In this document: positions 10,589 to 22,672 of the stretch, piece after piece
Layout: each line of letters begins with the position of its first letter
How positions within the stretch are numbered: the stretch's first letter is position 1
Source: Paraphysomonas bandaiensis
Taxonomy: Eukaryota; Chrysophyceae
Direction: 5' to 3'
DNA: 64,000 nucleotides
Assembly: GCA_965644295.1 (NCBI GenBank)
Contig: CBFFRP010000150.1
Coordinates: 372,001 to 436,000 of the forward strand
Position numbers and translations under genes: made by a program
Notes under the pieces: model-generated
The model's database searches: none
What the model saw: the letters and a program-made list of their open reading frames with translations, nothing else
What the model was told of the DNA's origin: nothing

Positions 10589-11799
10589 TTAATCTATGTT
10601 CTCTATCGCCCCAGCAGCACTGTTTGAAGACAACACGATTGCACTGGATACTATTTGGACAACTTCTGATGATGCACTTCTACGCTCCGCCAATCTCTCC
10701 TGCGCCCACTTCCCAAGCTCAGCCGTGATGTTCTCCTCCGTAGAAGACAGCCTGTTTCAATTGAATTAGCATGCAAATAGAATATATAGAGTATAGCCAC
10801 ATACTTTTTGGACAAGGTCAGCAGGGCGCCGCAAGTAGCCAGTAGGCCATAAAGAGCCCGTGTGTTACTACGGGGATTCTTTATGTTGAGCGAGATAGAA
10901 TAATGCTTACGGGCTTTCACAAGATTGTCAACGCCCCCAGTGGTGTAGAGAGCATCTGCTAAGCGAATGTGTATCAATGCATCCATAGGAGCAAGAAGTA
11001 CGAGCTCTTCCAAACAGTAAACGGCAGCCTGTATATCATCAATCAACAATACATATGAGACAGTACGACACTGACCGCATAGTCACACAGAGTAATATGA
11101 ATGTCTGCGAGCTCCATCCAGCATGATCCATCCGCCTGATAGACTTTAAGTATCTCATGTAGACATTCCACTGCTCGCTTGTAGTCCCCTTGAGCCTTGA
11201 ATATCGCCACCTATACTCATAGCTATTATAATGTGACATCTTAAACATGATCCACACACACCTTACGCTTCAGAACCAGCAAATTCGTGGGAGTTTCTTT
11301 AAGTATCTCTTCGTACAAACCAAGTGCGGCGCTGTAATCTCCTGAAGTGCTAGGTTAGAACGTCTTGCGGTAATCTCTACTGTAGTACCTTGAAACTCTA
11401 AGCTCATAGCAATCAATCGCTTAACGCGACTACTATCAGGAAACTGTCGCATTAAAAGTTGTAAATACGAGTCTGCTAGCTTGAAATCCCCATGATCTAG
11501 TGCTGCGGTAAATATCGTTTCGTAGTAGCTGAATACTGTATGGAATGTAAGAGATGATAGATTACATATACGAGCACTGACATTCCCCACTACGGAAGCT
11601 TCCATATTTAATTAATTTAGGTCCATATGAAGCTATGATATCAGGTCTCCGTATCTGTGTGTCTAGTGATAATATATATCCACATACACAGCTAACAGAC
11701 CTTAGACTTGCGCAGAGCTTTAATGACCTTCTCAATTAATGATATGGCAGGATCTTTAATGGAATCAAAATTCTTTAATAGAGCAGTAATACTCTCCAT
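10589..11799 (-). CDS. EMC2: ER membrane complex subunit 2 (TPR protein)
   Basis: EMC2 is the cytosolic TPR scaffold of the ER membrane protein complex, which inserts transmembrane helices. Seven minus-strand exons (11701-11799, 11594-11654, 11389-11535, 11262-11341, 11076-11210, 10805-11028, 10589-10751) join in phase to 302 residues, close to the usual length of about 300. Introns are 46-58 bp. Diagnostic strings are TAALDHGDF, QFPDSSRVKRL, the TPR helix GDYSAALGLYEEILKETPTN, FKAQGDYKRAVECLHE, AVYCLEELVLLAP, RLADALYTTGG and a C-terminal ELGKWAQE. Every junction was confirmed by restored TPR sequence. The first two exons are less conserved, so the N-terminus is a little less certain. Its promoter side carries TACTGCTGTA at 11933-11942. 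Confidence 0.9.
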
Positions 11800-13137
11800 G
11801 TTTTATATAATAGTATGATATGTTCAGGTGGTATTATGTTATAGTTGTGTTGAGACTGATGAGTTGAGTGCTTCACTGCCCTGCTGCTGTTCGAGGCTAC
11901 AGCAGGAAATACTGTACATGCGATGCCATCCATACTGCTGTATATATACATGCTACACACACTCATACATACAAAGTTTTTTTGGATTTCTTCATAAAAA
12001 AACACTCTGATATATACACAGTAGTTGGAGCAAATGCACGTGTATTTTATGTGCTGTACAGTGATGTCCACATGTACATAACGCTGTCTATATATCACTC
12101 TGCATATATATCTGCCTATCTCTGGATGTCAGGTCAAGATGACTGCATTATATATCTGTCTATTTTATTGGCTCTAATAATATAATCAATCGGCTATAAA
12201 CGTCGACACCTCATATAAGTTACAGTTGAGCTCAGTGTTTCAAAGATCTTATAAAGAAATATGGCCTTCTGAATGAGATTTACACACTAGGCTAAGAATA
12301 CCTTAAGCTAATAACTGCCCGATTATAAGGAAGATGTTATCTAGAATTTCATTGCAGGACATAGGCCAAAGCCAATCTAATCTAATACTCTATAGAATGG
12401 TTCTCGAGCTCAATGAAGTGTATGAATACGACACTTGATCTGTATGTGGTGTGAATGCTGATATGCGCATTGAAGACGATGAGCTTCGTAGAGCACCGGA
12501 AAAACTCTCATTGACAAAGTACTCCTGTGTCATGTTTGTCTAATTACTTTTTTACAGCAGACAGATGGTGAGTACTGATGCGATAAATACTAATCTGGTA
12601 CAGATCCTTACATTTGTAGTGGACTACGGTCCACAAGACCATCATATCAGCTTTTCTAATGAGAACAGTATAGACTAGTATAAATATCTAAGTGATCAGA
12701 TGTAGAATTAAAATATGTTGGGTATGTGATATGGTTCCTGAAATGATACTCTCAAATAGAATTTACACAAAGCTATCGAAGTTTCGTCGTTTTTGACTTC
12801 CCATGTGATCAATAATCTTCTTGGATACTTATCAAGCAATCCCTTCAGTCTTATTATGACGTATTGATATAATATTGACCGTCAAGACACCATTCGTATA
12901 TTAATTAATACTACCCCGTAATTATATATAATATATATACATAATACACCATGTGAAATGTGATACAGTATGAATACCAGAACTACCTAGTCCTTATAGG
13001 TTGTGAGTGTGCAAAAGTATACAATCTATCTAGACATGATTGCAGTCATTATAAAGCTTATTAAGCAATTGATCAACATATTGCACCTATGATCGTTAAT
13101 CATATACTATACACTTCGTATCTCTCTTTTGCATTAA
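11800..13137. other. Intergenic with promoter motif and coding-like relic
   Basis: The EMC2-proximal part holds TACTGCTGTA (11933-11942) and CTGCTGCTGT (11881). A plus-strand coding-like relic lies at 12336-12680 and is listed separately. The remainder shows nothing recognisable. Confidence 0.35.
12336..12680 (+). pseudogene. Coding-like relic interrupted by stop codons
   Basis: The frame MLSRISLQDIGQSQSN runs to a TGA and then resumes as VNADMRIEDDELRRAPEKLS. After a possible 39-bp intron it continues as LTFVVDYGPQDHHISF to a final TAG near 12680. The amino-acid composition is protein-like over about 100 residues in one reading path. The in-frame TGA argues for a decayed gene. I do not recognise the family. 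Confidence 0.3.
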
Positions 13138-14437
13138 TCAAGGTATCAATACAACCTTTCCAGTAGATTTTCTCGACTGTATCACAGAAAATGCATCATT
13201 AACCTTATCTAAAGGGAAACGATGAGAAATATGTGGCTTCAACTTCCCTTCGGCCCACATCTTTATAATATGTGACGAGGACTGTAAGAAGAGCTTCGGG
13301 TTGTGTTTCGTATGCGCGCCCCAATACAGCCCTGAAACTGACACATTCTTTACCAACAATATATTGGCGGGAATTTTCGGGATATCCCCCCCTGCGAATC
13401 CAATGACAACAGCCCGTCCGTCCCAATTAAGAGACCTGATTCCTGTGTACACACAACAGTAGAGTACCATAACAATTAGTTCTATAGAATCAAATTTCTA
13501 TAGGATTATACCCGCTTCAAGAAACTCTCCTCCTACTGCATCAACCAAAACGTCTACACCACCTGAAAATATGCTGTAAAACAAACATAGAATCGAAAAT
13601 TGGATTCACCTTTTCCCGCTACTTCTTTAAGCTTTGAGCGGAATTCTTTTCCATCACACCCAGCATAGTTGAACCCCAGAGCAGACGGCCCACCCTTGGC
13701 GACAGCAATTTCGACTTTTTCATCCGACCCAGCAGCTGCAATAACTCTCGCCCCCATGGCTTGAGCAAGTTCTACACTGGCGAGTCCAACCCCGCCAGCG
13801 GCAGCAGTGACGAGCACAGTTTCTCCTTTCTGAATATTTCCCCTCGACGTCAAAGCTAGATGGGCAGTGCCATAACTAACGAGAAGACCAGCGGCTTCCG
13901 TCACATCAATACTCTCAGGGAGATCTCTTGGAATACGAAATGCTCCTTGGGCGGGTACAATAGCCTCTTCAGCAAACCCCCCAGTTCCAAGGCAAATAAC
14001 CCTGTCGCCGACTTCAATATTATTGGAATCAACTCCTGGCCCAACCTCAATAACTTTTCCCACATACTCCATTCCAGGTACAAAAGGCGGCCTATATGGA
14101 GTACATTAGAATGCATTTAATATATATTACTTGAGTTAATATAATAAGGCATGATATGATATGAATTCACCGCATGTGTGATATGCTAGAATACATATGG
14201 ATTCACTCACTCCTGCTTCTCCTGATACTTCCCCTGGCACTGCAAGATATCTCCAAAGTTAATTCCAGCAGCAATGACTGATATCTTTAGAGTTCCTTTA
14301 GCTAGAGGTGATGTAGCGCCTGTGTCTATGTCTCTGTATACCAGAGGACTGCTCAAGCCCTCACATACAGCTGCATGCACTGATCTTATGGGAGAGGGTC
14401 GATACGAGTGAAGGATACGGGATACAGAGCGAAACAT
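13138..14437 (-). CDS. Quinone oxidoreductase-like MDR protein, mitochondrial
   Basis: This is a zinc-free NAD(P)H-dependent medium-chain reductase of the quinone oxidoreductase group. Minus-strand exons are 14211-14437, 13610-14091, 13512-13562 and 13138-13442 (introns 119, 47 and 69 bp), giving 354 residues. The N-terminus (MFRSVSRILHSYRPSPIRS) is basic and lacks acidic residues, so it is probably a mitochondrial presequence. The catalytic fold follows: AAGINFGDILQCQGKYQ, PPFVPGMEYVGKV and VGDRVICLG. The Rossmann fold has VLVTAAAGGVGLASVELAQ, with the AAGGVG nucleotide loop. The C-terminus reads AVVIGFAGGDIPKIPAN and ends STGKVVLIP. Substrate is unknown. Zinc-binding cysteines typical of alcohol dehydrogenases are absent. 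Confidence 0.9.
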
Positions 14438-15870
14438 CGGGATATATATGGATAAACAGCGCTTATTAATCTGTATATGTATATATAGTTCTGCTGCTTG
14501 ATGTGAGGGATATTATGCCACTGCACAGTCCATATGCACATACTGCCTGTATATCAAGATATCTGTATAGAGTACTGCTGTATATCCAGGCAAAAAACTC
14601 CAAGTTTTTATGCTATATGCTGTTTTTTATGGTGTATTTCACAATCTATGAAAAAAGGGTGATTTTTTGTGGTCGAATCGATATTCCCACACAGACAGCA
14701 TCTATAGCATACAGTACAGATAGAGTCATACAAAGATACGATACGGATATCGAGGATACTCTTCAGATAGAGCATACATGCTTGTCTGTAATTCACAAGA
14801 TATGCATCAATACTCATGTTCTCTATAAATGATCATTATTCTGAGATAGATATTGATGTGCTGCAGCAACCGTTACTCAGATTAACTCCTATCTATTGCA
14901 CCGAAGATGGAGGGATGAGTTAAGAAGCATCCAGATGTATGAGATGCAATAGTCTAATAATGATCTTATTGAGGTGCAACAAACTAAAAGGCTCCATTCA
15001 AGTTGCCTTCACAGTCGTTAGAGACTGATAATCAAAGGCTATGAATTGAGTATATGAAGTGAAAATCGTCTCCTCGAATAGTTGAGTTTTTTAGCCCTTC
15101 GTTTGAGAAAAACATAAAGGCTAGCCAAGTTGCTTCAAAGCGTCACCACTAATACCTAGCACAGAGTCAGATTGGCAAATTGAGTGAGTTCATAGCTTAG
15201 ACTTGGCGAAGCGTATATAATGATCTGATGTCAGAAAGAGTAGTATGTGGTTATGAAATTTATATATTTAGACAATGCAAGGCATGGAAGTGTAGCAGCG
15301 GATGTTATCTGAGAGATAAAATTATACTACTTATTCTAAGCTAGTGCTTTCGTTATCATTTCAACTGACTGTAGGATGATTTCTTATATATCCCAAGAAC
15401 CAAGAAAACATCGCTGAGGCTCACTCTAAACAAATGAAGAATAGTGCTCACGTGTATATTTGTGTCTAGTATCTAGCCTTCCTTCTGAATATTCGATATC
15501 ACATTTTACTAAACTTGTTCTTTTAAGTAGAGATATAATATAGAACTAATAATAAGAGTGTATGATTACGACATCGCTGAACGAGAGGCTACAAGGCACA
15601 CCTAATAGTAGTAGAAATTGAAGGTGTTATATTCAATAAACAAGGGCATTCAGAATTGTGACATTTTCACAGCGCGATTCAATCAACACTTGCTCTTCAT
15701 GTTAAGTGCAACACTCATTCCATAATCACAGCGGTGTTAAAATATAAAATTCAATACTCAAACAACACAAGCACCTGACATGCATATATTTGGGTGGCAC
15801 AATTTCTACGTGGTAAATATGATCACTAGCCAGATAGATGACACCTCAGCCAGTTTCTTGTATAGCGGAA
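14438..15870. other. Intergenic, promoter motif, faint relics
   Basis: TACTGCTGTA lies at 14573-14582, about 140 bp upstream of the quinone oxidoreductase start. A weak plus-strand coding-like tract with several stops lies at about 14875-15045 (IYCTEDGGMS, then IQVAFTVVRD). I see nothing else. Confidence 0.35.
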
Positions 15871-18590
15871 CTAATCATCCTGGTAATGCACATCAAGGGT
15901 ATCGACGTCGTCGAACCACTCGTGCAGCAAAGCAGTTTTCGCTGAAGGTCTTAGACTCGGGTCTATTTGGAGAGTGCACTTGACAAAGTCCAAAAACAAC
16001 TCTTCGTCTCGCGTACCCTGTCGGGGCAAATGTAGTCGTCGCCTCAGCGATGTTTTCTTGGGATATATAAGAGACACAACAGTTTCACCTTCTTCACCAA
16101 TCCTGTCGTAGAATACACCAGAGTTGCTGTAAAAACGAGGAGCCTCTCTGCGCAACTATTGAGACAACATATTTCAGGAACGGAGCTTACACACCTGCCC
16201 TCTTCCAACATATACTCAGGATAAGGACCGACTATGCCATCTATTCTGGCCAACATTGTAGATATCGAATCGTTCTGTGTACAACCACAGTTAAAGGCAA
16301 AGTAACATTCTGTGTCGAGTTCTCACCTGGAAGAGAACGTAGCCGGTATACATCTCCGCGAGGACAGCTCCAAGACTCCAAATATCAATACCTGCCCCAT
16401 ACTCAAGTCCAAGAATAACCTCCGGTGCCCTAGCATAATGTCTTGTTAGCTTGTCTATCACCGAGACTAAACACCTACCTGTAAGATCTGCTTTGTATGT
16501 AGGACGTCAGGTGGTCGGTGGTGAAGCAGCTGCTGCCAAAGTCGATCAGCTTCACCTGACACTTCGAATAGCTCCTAATTACAATATTCTCTGGCTTAAT
16601 ATCACCTAAAGTCATCATTACCAATTTCATTGCTGTAGATATTACATACAATGAATGAGGTTGAGTGAGTGGATATACACAAGTGCCTCCAGCATCTGCT
16701 TCATAATCTTCTTCAGTCGAGGGAGCGTAAAATACTCTTTAGCTCCACTTTCACGGATATATTTTCCGAACTCGTAGAGATTCTCCCTAACAAACCAATA
16801 ATTACCAGCGAATAATGTAATCCCACATTGCTGTCTCTACCTAAGTAGCTCAGATACTATAAAGAGATGCTCTTTGCAGTAAAAGAAGTCAGTTAACTGG
16901 CATGAGGAGTTATGAGTATCGCAATTTCCGGCAAAATGGTATCCGTACCTTCAAAACATTATTCTTGTGCGGATCGCCACGGGAATTTATGTACTGGAGC
17001 AGCTTTATTTCGTCAAGGCTTTGGTCAAAAAAGTCCTTCGAATTCTTTATGACTTTTAGGCAGACCCACTGTGCCTCCTCTTCTTCCGCATCGAGATCAA
17101 TACATTGCCAGGCCGTAGAAAAAGCAGCGCTAGTAGCCTGACCCAGCATCTCCACCACCTCATACCTGCCAGCTACTATTGTCCCAGGAAGAGGGTTGAA
17201 ATGCTTGTCCTCCTCGAAGCCAGTTCTATAAGGGTCAAATATGACCTGTATACGCGCATATTCAAGTGAATGGTGGTAAAAAATGATATAGCGAGCTGTA
17301 CCTTGAGGTCAAAGTACCGATGTTCGCCATCGATGCCCTCTATCTTACGTTGCCCCATAATCTCGGAGCCACGTCGACCAGCAGTGCCACAGCTGTAAAA
17401 CTGGCCCATTGGTGCAACTGCTTCATCTTCAGCGCTGCCATCAGCTTCGCTTTCATCATCTACGCTCAGATGACTATTTCGAGTAGCCGGCTGAGGAATA
17501 CTTAAGGACCCATCCTCCAGTTGTAGTTCAACCATCTTAAGATCTGTTTCCAGATCATTGGTATCGTTATCTCCAGTATGTACACTACTGCCTGCAGACT
17601 CCACAGAGACATCAGCATCGTCTGACGGCTCAATCCGAGGGGAGTTGGCACGCAGGTCGAGACTAAATCTGCCACCCTCTCCATGAGAGAAGCTTGCATT
17701 CAAATCCCCATCATCACCACCCAGAGTTTCACCCTGGCATTCGTCATCCTCATCGGATGGGGGCTCACCTTCGCCTGCACATTGGTTATATGGGCGGCAG
17801 AATTATTCTAGAGAAATATACCATCTTCACATCTGCTGTCCCGCTGCCTTCGACCGACACGTCTTAGTGAAAGTCGAAAGGCCGCTTCTTCTTCCATCTC
17901 AAAAAAATCCTGTTCAGAAACCAGAATCTGGTAGTATCCCATGTCGTCATCATTCTCCCACTCGTCTTCATCGTCATCGTCGACCCTATCGTTATCACAT
18001 TCAGCAGAGTCCTCCCCACCTTCCTCATCCTCCGGATAGTCTTCAGACGGTGGTCCAGGGACAGACCCATCTTCTTCGTCCCCACAGCTCGGTGTATACT
18101 CGAACCCTGCGCTTTCAGAGCTATGCGCACGAGCAGGCATCGCATGCTTAAGATCTTCATTAGGACAAGATGTTGGAGGTGAAAGGGGGGGTTCCAGGCT
18201 ATAACACGAGAAAGTATATATAACACAACAGCAACATGATTAAAATAAAAGAACCTGTCCGCCGATGCATCGTAATAAGTGTCCTAATAGCAATGTGTCA
18301 TATAAAGGAGTGAATCATACATGCATATGAGCTCTACCTGCTGTTGAAACCTCGCAAATGAAGATGACTCCACTACTTGAAGTATATCAAACTCATTATC
18401 ATCTCCTGCTGCACTTTGATCTGAGATCAACAGAGATCATTTTCAGATATATCTCTCATACAGGCCTCTATATATTACCATTCTTAGATATCTGTCTCTC
18501 GAGTGCTGCTAACTTATTGAGACCCTCGCCTAACTCTTTCAAGGCACTGAGCATAGAGTGCCCTATGCTATCACTAAAAACAAGATCCAT
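15871..18590 (-). CDS. DYRKP-type dual-specificity protein kinase
   Basis: This CMGC kinase resembles the plant/protist DYRKP group. Twelve minus-strand exons join in phase to 716 residues: 18479-18590, 18338-18420, 18255-18283, 17822-18198, 17302-17774, 16949-17245, 16841-16896, 16650-16786, 16479-16605, 16327-16429, 16195-16274, 15871-16147. Introns are 44-58 bp. Residues about 1-350 are acidic and low-complexity. The kinase domain begins near 385 (GRYEVVEMLGQATSAAF). The glycine loop is degenerate (LGQATSAAF), as in DYRKP proteins. The catalytic lysine sits in VCLKVIKN, followed by FFDQSLDEIKLLQYI. The catalytic loop HCDIKPEN is at 521-528 and DFG at 543-545. The activation loop reads SYIQSRSYRAPE, with the DYRK-type YxQSR tyrosine. 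Exons as short as 29 bp make gene prediction error-prone here. Confidence 0.88.
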
Positions 18591-20275
18591 AACTTTAATA
18601 AATAATACGCCAGATTAATATTATCAGGCACTAATATTTTAAATGTCGGCTCTATCTGTTTACTGTTATATATGAACATCCCCGCAACTAACTTCCACTG
18701 TATGAATCTACCGTACCTCTATACGTATACTGCTGTGGACAGAGGTACAGGAGTATACAGTATACGTCGAATACGGTATATCGTACTGGTATTGTATCGT
18801 ATCTGCAGATCCTGGAGATGCTATCGTATGCTACGATGTACTGCTTTTATACTATAATAACAGGATTTTTAGGTTAACTTTTAGCGTATTTTAACTTTTT
18901 AACCTCAAATTTTGTCTTTTTCCCTATTTGCATGGAGTAAATTTAGAGTTTCTGTCATTTTTGTTGTGGATCAATACAACGATCACGTCAAGCTCAAGCG
19001 CTGGCTTATCTTTGAAGAGCCATGTACATATTTAATGGCCATGTATTGTCGATAGAGAGTATTGACAATGTATCCAAACTATATGAAACATTTGATATCA
19101 ATCTGAAGATATTCAAATATAGGTAGAGGAGATAAGTGAGTTAATTCCGCCTTTGATAGTCCCCGGACAAGAGAACTGCTCATAGATATGCATCTCTTGA
19201 ATCAATTCATAAGAAGTTATGTTGTTGCTAGATACGGGAAGCTTATTCTTTAACAGTATGCATCATCAATTGCTAACTTTCTGTGTTTTGGTATTCGTGA
19301 GTGGGTACTGGTAGGGTGGCTGGCCTAATAGTGTAAACCCAGGTATTTAACGCCACTATTACTTACTATTAGAAGTGGAGATAGAGAGATTACAGGACTT
19401 GTTCGGTAGATGTGAAAATTGTACCTTGAATGCAGGGAATTTTAGGTAGCGACTATAACCTATTGATAATAAGATGAAATTTCTGTTAAAATACATACGC
19501 ACCAGTAGGTTATTGACATTACTGCTAGTATATAGTCTAGTATGAAATACAAAAGAGTAGACAACTACAACAATAGGAAAAAGTATAAAAACACTTACAA
19601 ATTATTGTATCTATTGAAGATACGATATATGTGTAAAGAAATTATAGGTATTGCTGGTTCATGCTCAAATACTATTAGAATATGGATCTTATTCTAGTAT
19701 ATTCAGTATGTCACTTGAAGACAATGTACGAGAATAGTGAAATATAGTGATGTACAAATGATGTGATGATATTGAGGAACTGAAATAGTTTGATCTTTCA
19801 AGATATGTTCAGTAACGAGAGGTTCGCATATGTAGGATATTATGCGTGGATTAAAATGAGTTAGTGTTGGTTATCACAACTTCGTGTAAACGTTATTAAT
19901 AAATCTATCTAGTCTTACGACAAATTCTCTCTGTGATTTAGCTTAAAATGAGCAATTTCCAATAAATACATCATCACAACCTTTTACTATCTCTCCTAAG
20001 AGAATGTACACTGTCTTATAAACTCATTCCAGCTAAAATTTCTTCCTTGCTTGTAGCATAGCTAAGTAGTCCTATCTTAGATATACATGGCTTGATGATA
20101 ATCCTAAGTTGTAGGACCAGGTTAGAATCATGGGTAGAGTCTATGGACTCGATGAAGTAGGACAGAACATCGGCTATACCAAAAGTTGTAATTTATTATC
20201 AATTGAACTTTTACATCATAAATATATAACAACACAAAATAGTGATCTATATATCGATAAAAGCTATACACATAT
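18591..20275. other. Intergenic with promoter motif
   Basis: TACTGCTGTG occurs at 18728-18737, about 140 bp upstream of the DYRKP start. A coding-like stretch with nearby stops lies at about 19055-19125. No intact gene, RNA gene or clear repeat was found in the rest. Confidence 0.35.
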
Positions 20276-21790
20276 CTAAGATGATGCGTCAACAGAGTCT
20301 AACTTCCTTTTCTTCTCCCTCATGGAATTGGTATTAGACAGAACGACGTGATAGAATTCTTGAAATTCTACATACTCGATTTTTCCATCACCGTTAGTAT
20401 CGATTACATCAAACATCTCATCAACATCAGTATGAACCGTTGGGCAAAGACGCGCGCAGCGCGGGGAAAACTTCCCGTCAGATGTTCCCGCATTCAATAA
20501 TCGCGACACACCATTCCTGAATGCACGTCGTGTGACAAAGCCATCCCCATTTTCATCAAACAAAGCAAAACTTTGTAGGGACATATTTGGCGATTCCTCA
20601 GAGTTTAATTCACAGCTTCGATTCAACAGACGACAAAGCTCTTGTCTCAACGCCAATGACTTCACTCGTTTAGCATAGTCCCCACCAAGATCTGCATCTG
20701 AGGCATAAGATAGCCAACGATGACTACGAATATCGCTCATGGAAATGCGCTTCGCTGGATCTACAGTCAGCATGCGAGTGATAAGGTCTTTCACATCCTC
20801 AGATAGGTGGTTCCAGTTAGAACATTTTATGAATTCTCCCGCTTTAATATCAGTCCATCGATCTGCAAAGAATGGAGGTCGACCAAGGATCATACTGCAA
20901 GAAAACGCCTTAGAATATCAATATCAAATAACATATTGTCCCGAATGTATCAATGCTATTCTATGTTCATCATTCATGACAATAAATCATACCAAAAAAG
21001 TAAACATCCAGCTTGCCATATGTCACTCTTGACGGAGTACTCGAAGCGTGTAATACTCTCCGGAGCAAAACATCCTTTTGTTCCAACCATCCTGTTATCA
21101 GTATGGACGTCAGTAACTGTATTCAGCTGTACCATTGAACCAAAATCAATAATTTTGACAGGAGAGTCCTGGGCATCGGAAACCAATAAGAGATTTTGGG
21201 TTTTGAGGTCACGATGAATGAATTTTCGACGATGGAAACTATCCAACGCAGACATTGTACTGGAAAACATTGAAGCCAAGTAGCGCTCGGAAATTTTTTC
21301 CTTATTCTCTACCCGATTTTTAATACGCATAAACAAGTCCCCTCCTCCAACAGCTTCCATCACAATTACTGGGTACGACTGTAGAAACTTTGGATTCTTA
21401 TTCGGTAAAAATCCTTCTGGTAAGTCATAAAATATAGACTCAATTTGTACAGCACCTATAGTTATAGTTATACATCATCAAATTATACAGTAATAATGTA
21501 CCTTCCACTCCTACAAGAGCCATCATAAACATAATCTCACTGTTAATCTCTGCTAGCTGAGGCTTCCCATCCATATATCCTTATATATAATAGATAAGTT
21601 CATTCACAGTATTATAATCACAGTAATTACCAAAGAACTTTAATGAAAAGGTTTTATTATCTGATTTTCTTACCGCACGATGTACCACACCAAATCGACC
21701 CTTCCCCATCGGTCCTAAATCTATTACAAAATTACCAAACTCTCCAGTTGTTACTCTCATTTCCTTGACAACAATTTCTGTATCAGTCAT
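20276..21790 (-). CDS. CDPK-like calcium-dependent protein kinase
   Basis: A Ser/Thr kinase fused to C-terminal EF-hands. Minus-strand exons are 21631-21790, 21502-21579, 20993-21455 and 20276-20894 (introns 51, 46 and 98 bp), giving 439 residues. Visible motifs are the glycine loop GKGRFGVVHRA, SLKFF (VAIK lysine), HRDLKTQNLLL, KIIDFGSMV, GTKGCFAPESI and, across the last intron, GCLLFCMILGRPPFF. Two EF-hand loops are readable. The first, DENGDGFVTRRA, lacks the position-12 glutamate and is probably weak. The second, DTNGDGKIEYVE, is canonical. The region between kinase and EF-hands is shorter than in four-EF-hand CDPKs, so it may regulate differently. It is head-to-head with the H+-pyrophosphatase. 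Confidence 0.87.
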
Positions 21791-22672
21791 TTTTTTTAAT
21801 CTCTTTGTAATATTTTAATACAATAAAACTAATAGAAACTGTTCAAAGTTAATGTAACTAGATCCATATCAACAACAGAGAGAGAGAGTACATACATATG
21901 GAGAGTTATGTAGATAGCTTCGTGTAGCTTATACATAGATACTCTGTACACTTGCGTATCCGCATCCTTCGTATATTTTTGTTCAAAGATGGCTCTAATA
22001 TTGAAATAATAATTATCTGTATTCTAGCCGTAGTTGTGTTGCAGTAATGTAGACGCTTTTTACTTCAATTTATTCCCGAAAAATAAGATGCAGACTGCCG
22101 ATACACTGCTGTAGGTACATACATATACACAGCAGTACATTCAACATATAGTTGATGTGATTTTTGAGAGAATCGCATTCTAAAAAGTGCCTTTATTGAG
22201 CTTTTTTCCTCCAATTTATCTGTTAGACTGATGTCCAATATACAATACCACACATTTTCTAATAATATTCCATATATCTTACGACAATAAATCTAAAACT
22301 CCCTAGTTTTACCCCAAAATTCGAAGATATATACATCTCCTCTATATATTCTATTCTAGAGGAATCTTCTCATTGTATGCATATGTTTGAACCTGCCTCC
22401 ATATCTCTTAACCACACCATCAGGATATACTCTAGAGGTATACTACGACCAAACCACTTGTTTGAGATAGTAATAATCCAATGAATTGAATACACTCCTA
22501 TATATTGAATGGTTAGGAGTGTTGTATGTATGAGCTGTTAGTGCTCGCATATGTTTCAACACATACACACATATATACATACATAGAACACGATGAGACA
22601 ATTAACTATTCAGTATATCATTCTCATCATTATTTTGTTTTTATTATTTAAGAATTGTTTATTAACTAAACA
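21791..22672. promoter_or_regulatory. Divergent promoter region CDPK-like/H+-PPase
   Basis: This 882-bp spacer contains ACTGCTGTA at 22105-22113 and its inverse ACAGCAGTA at 22129-22137, an inverted pair 15 bp apart. No gene lies inside. The role is inferred from position and from recurrence of the motif in other spacers. Confidence 0.4.

Noticed and set aside
4504-12680. Reassigned stop codon as an explanation for in-frame stops
   Set aside because: Highly conserved genes end normally with TAA (RPS13), TAG (DCP2, cactin) and TGA (kelch-BTB), so all three stops work in this genome.
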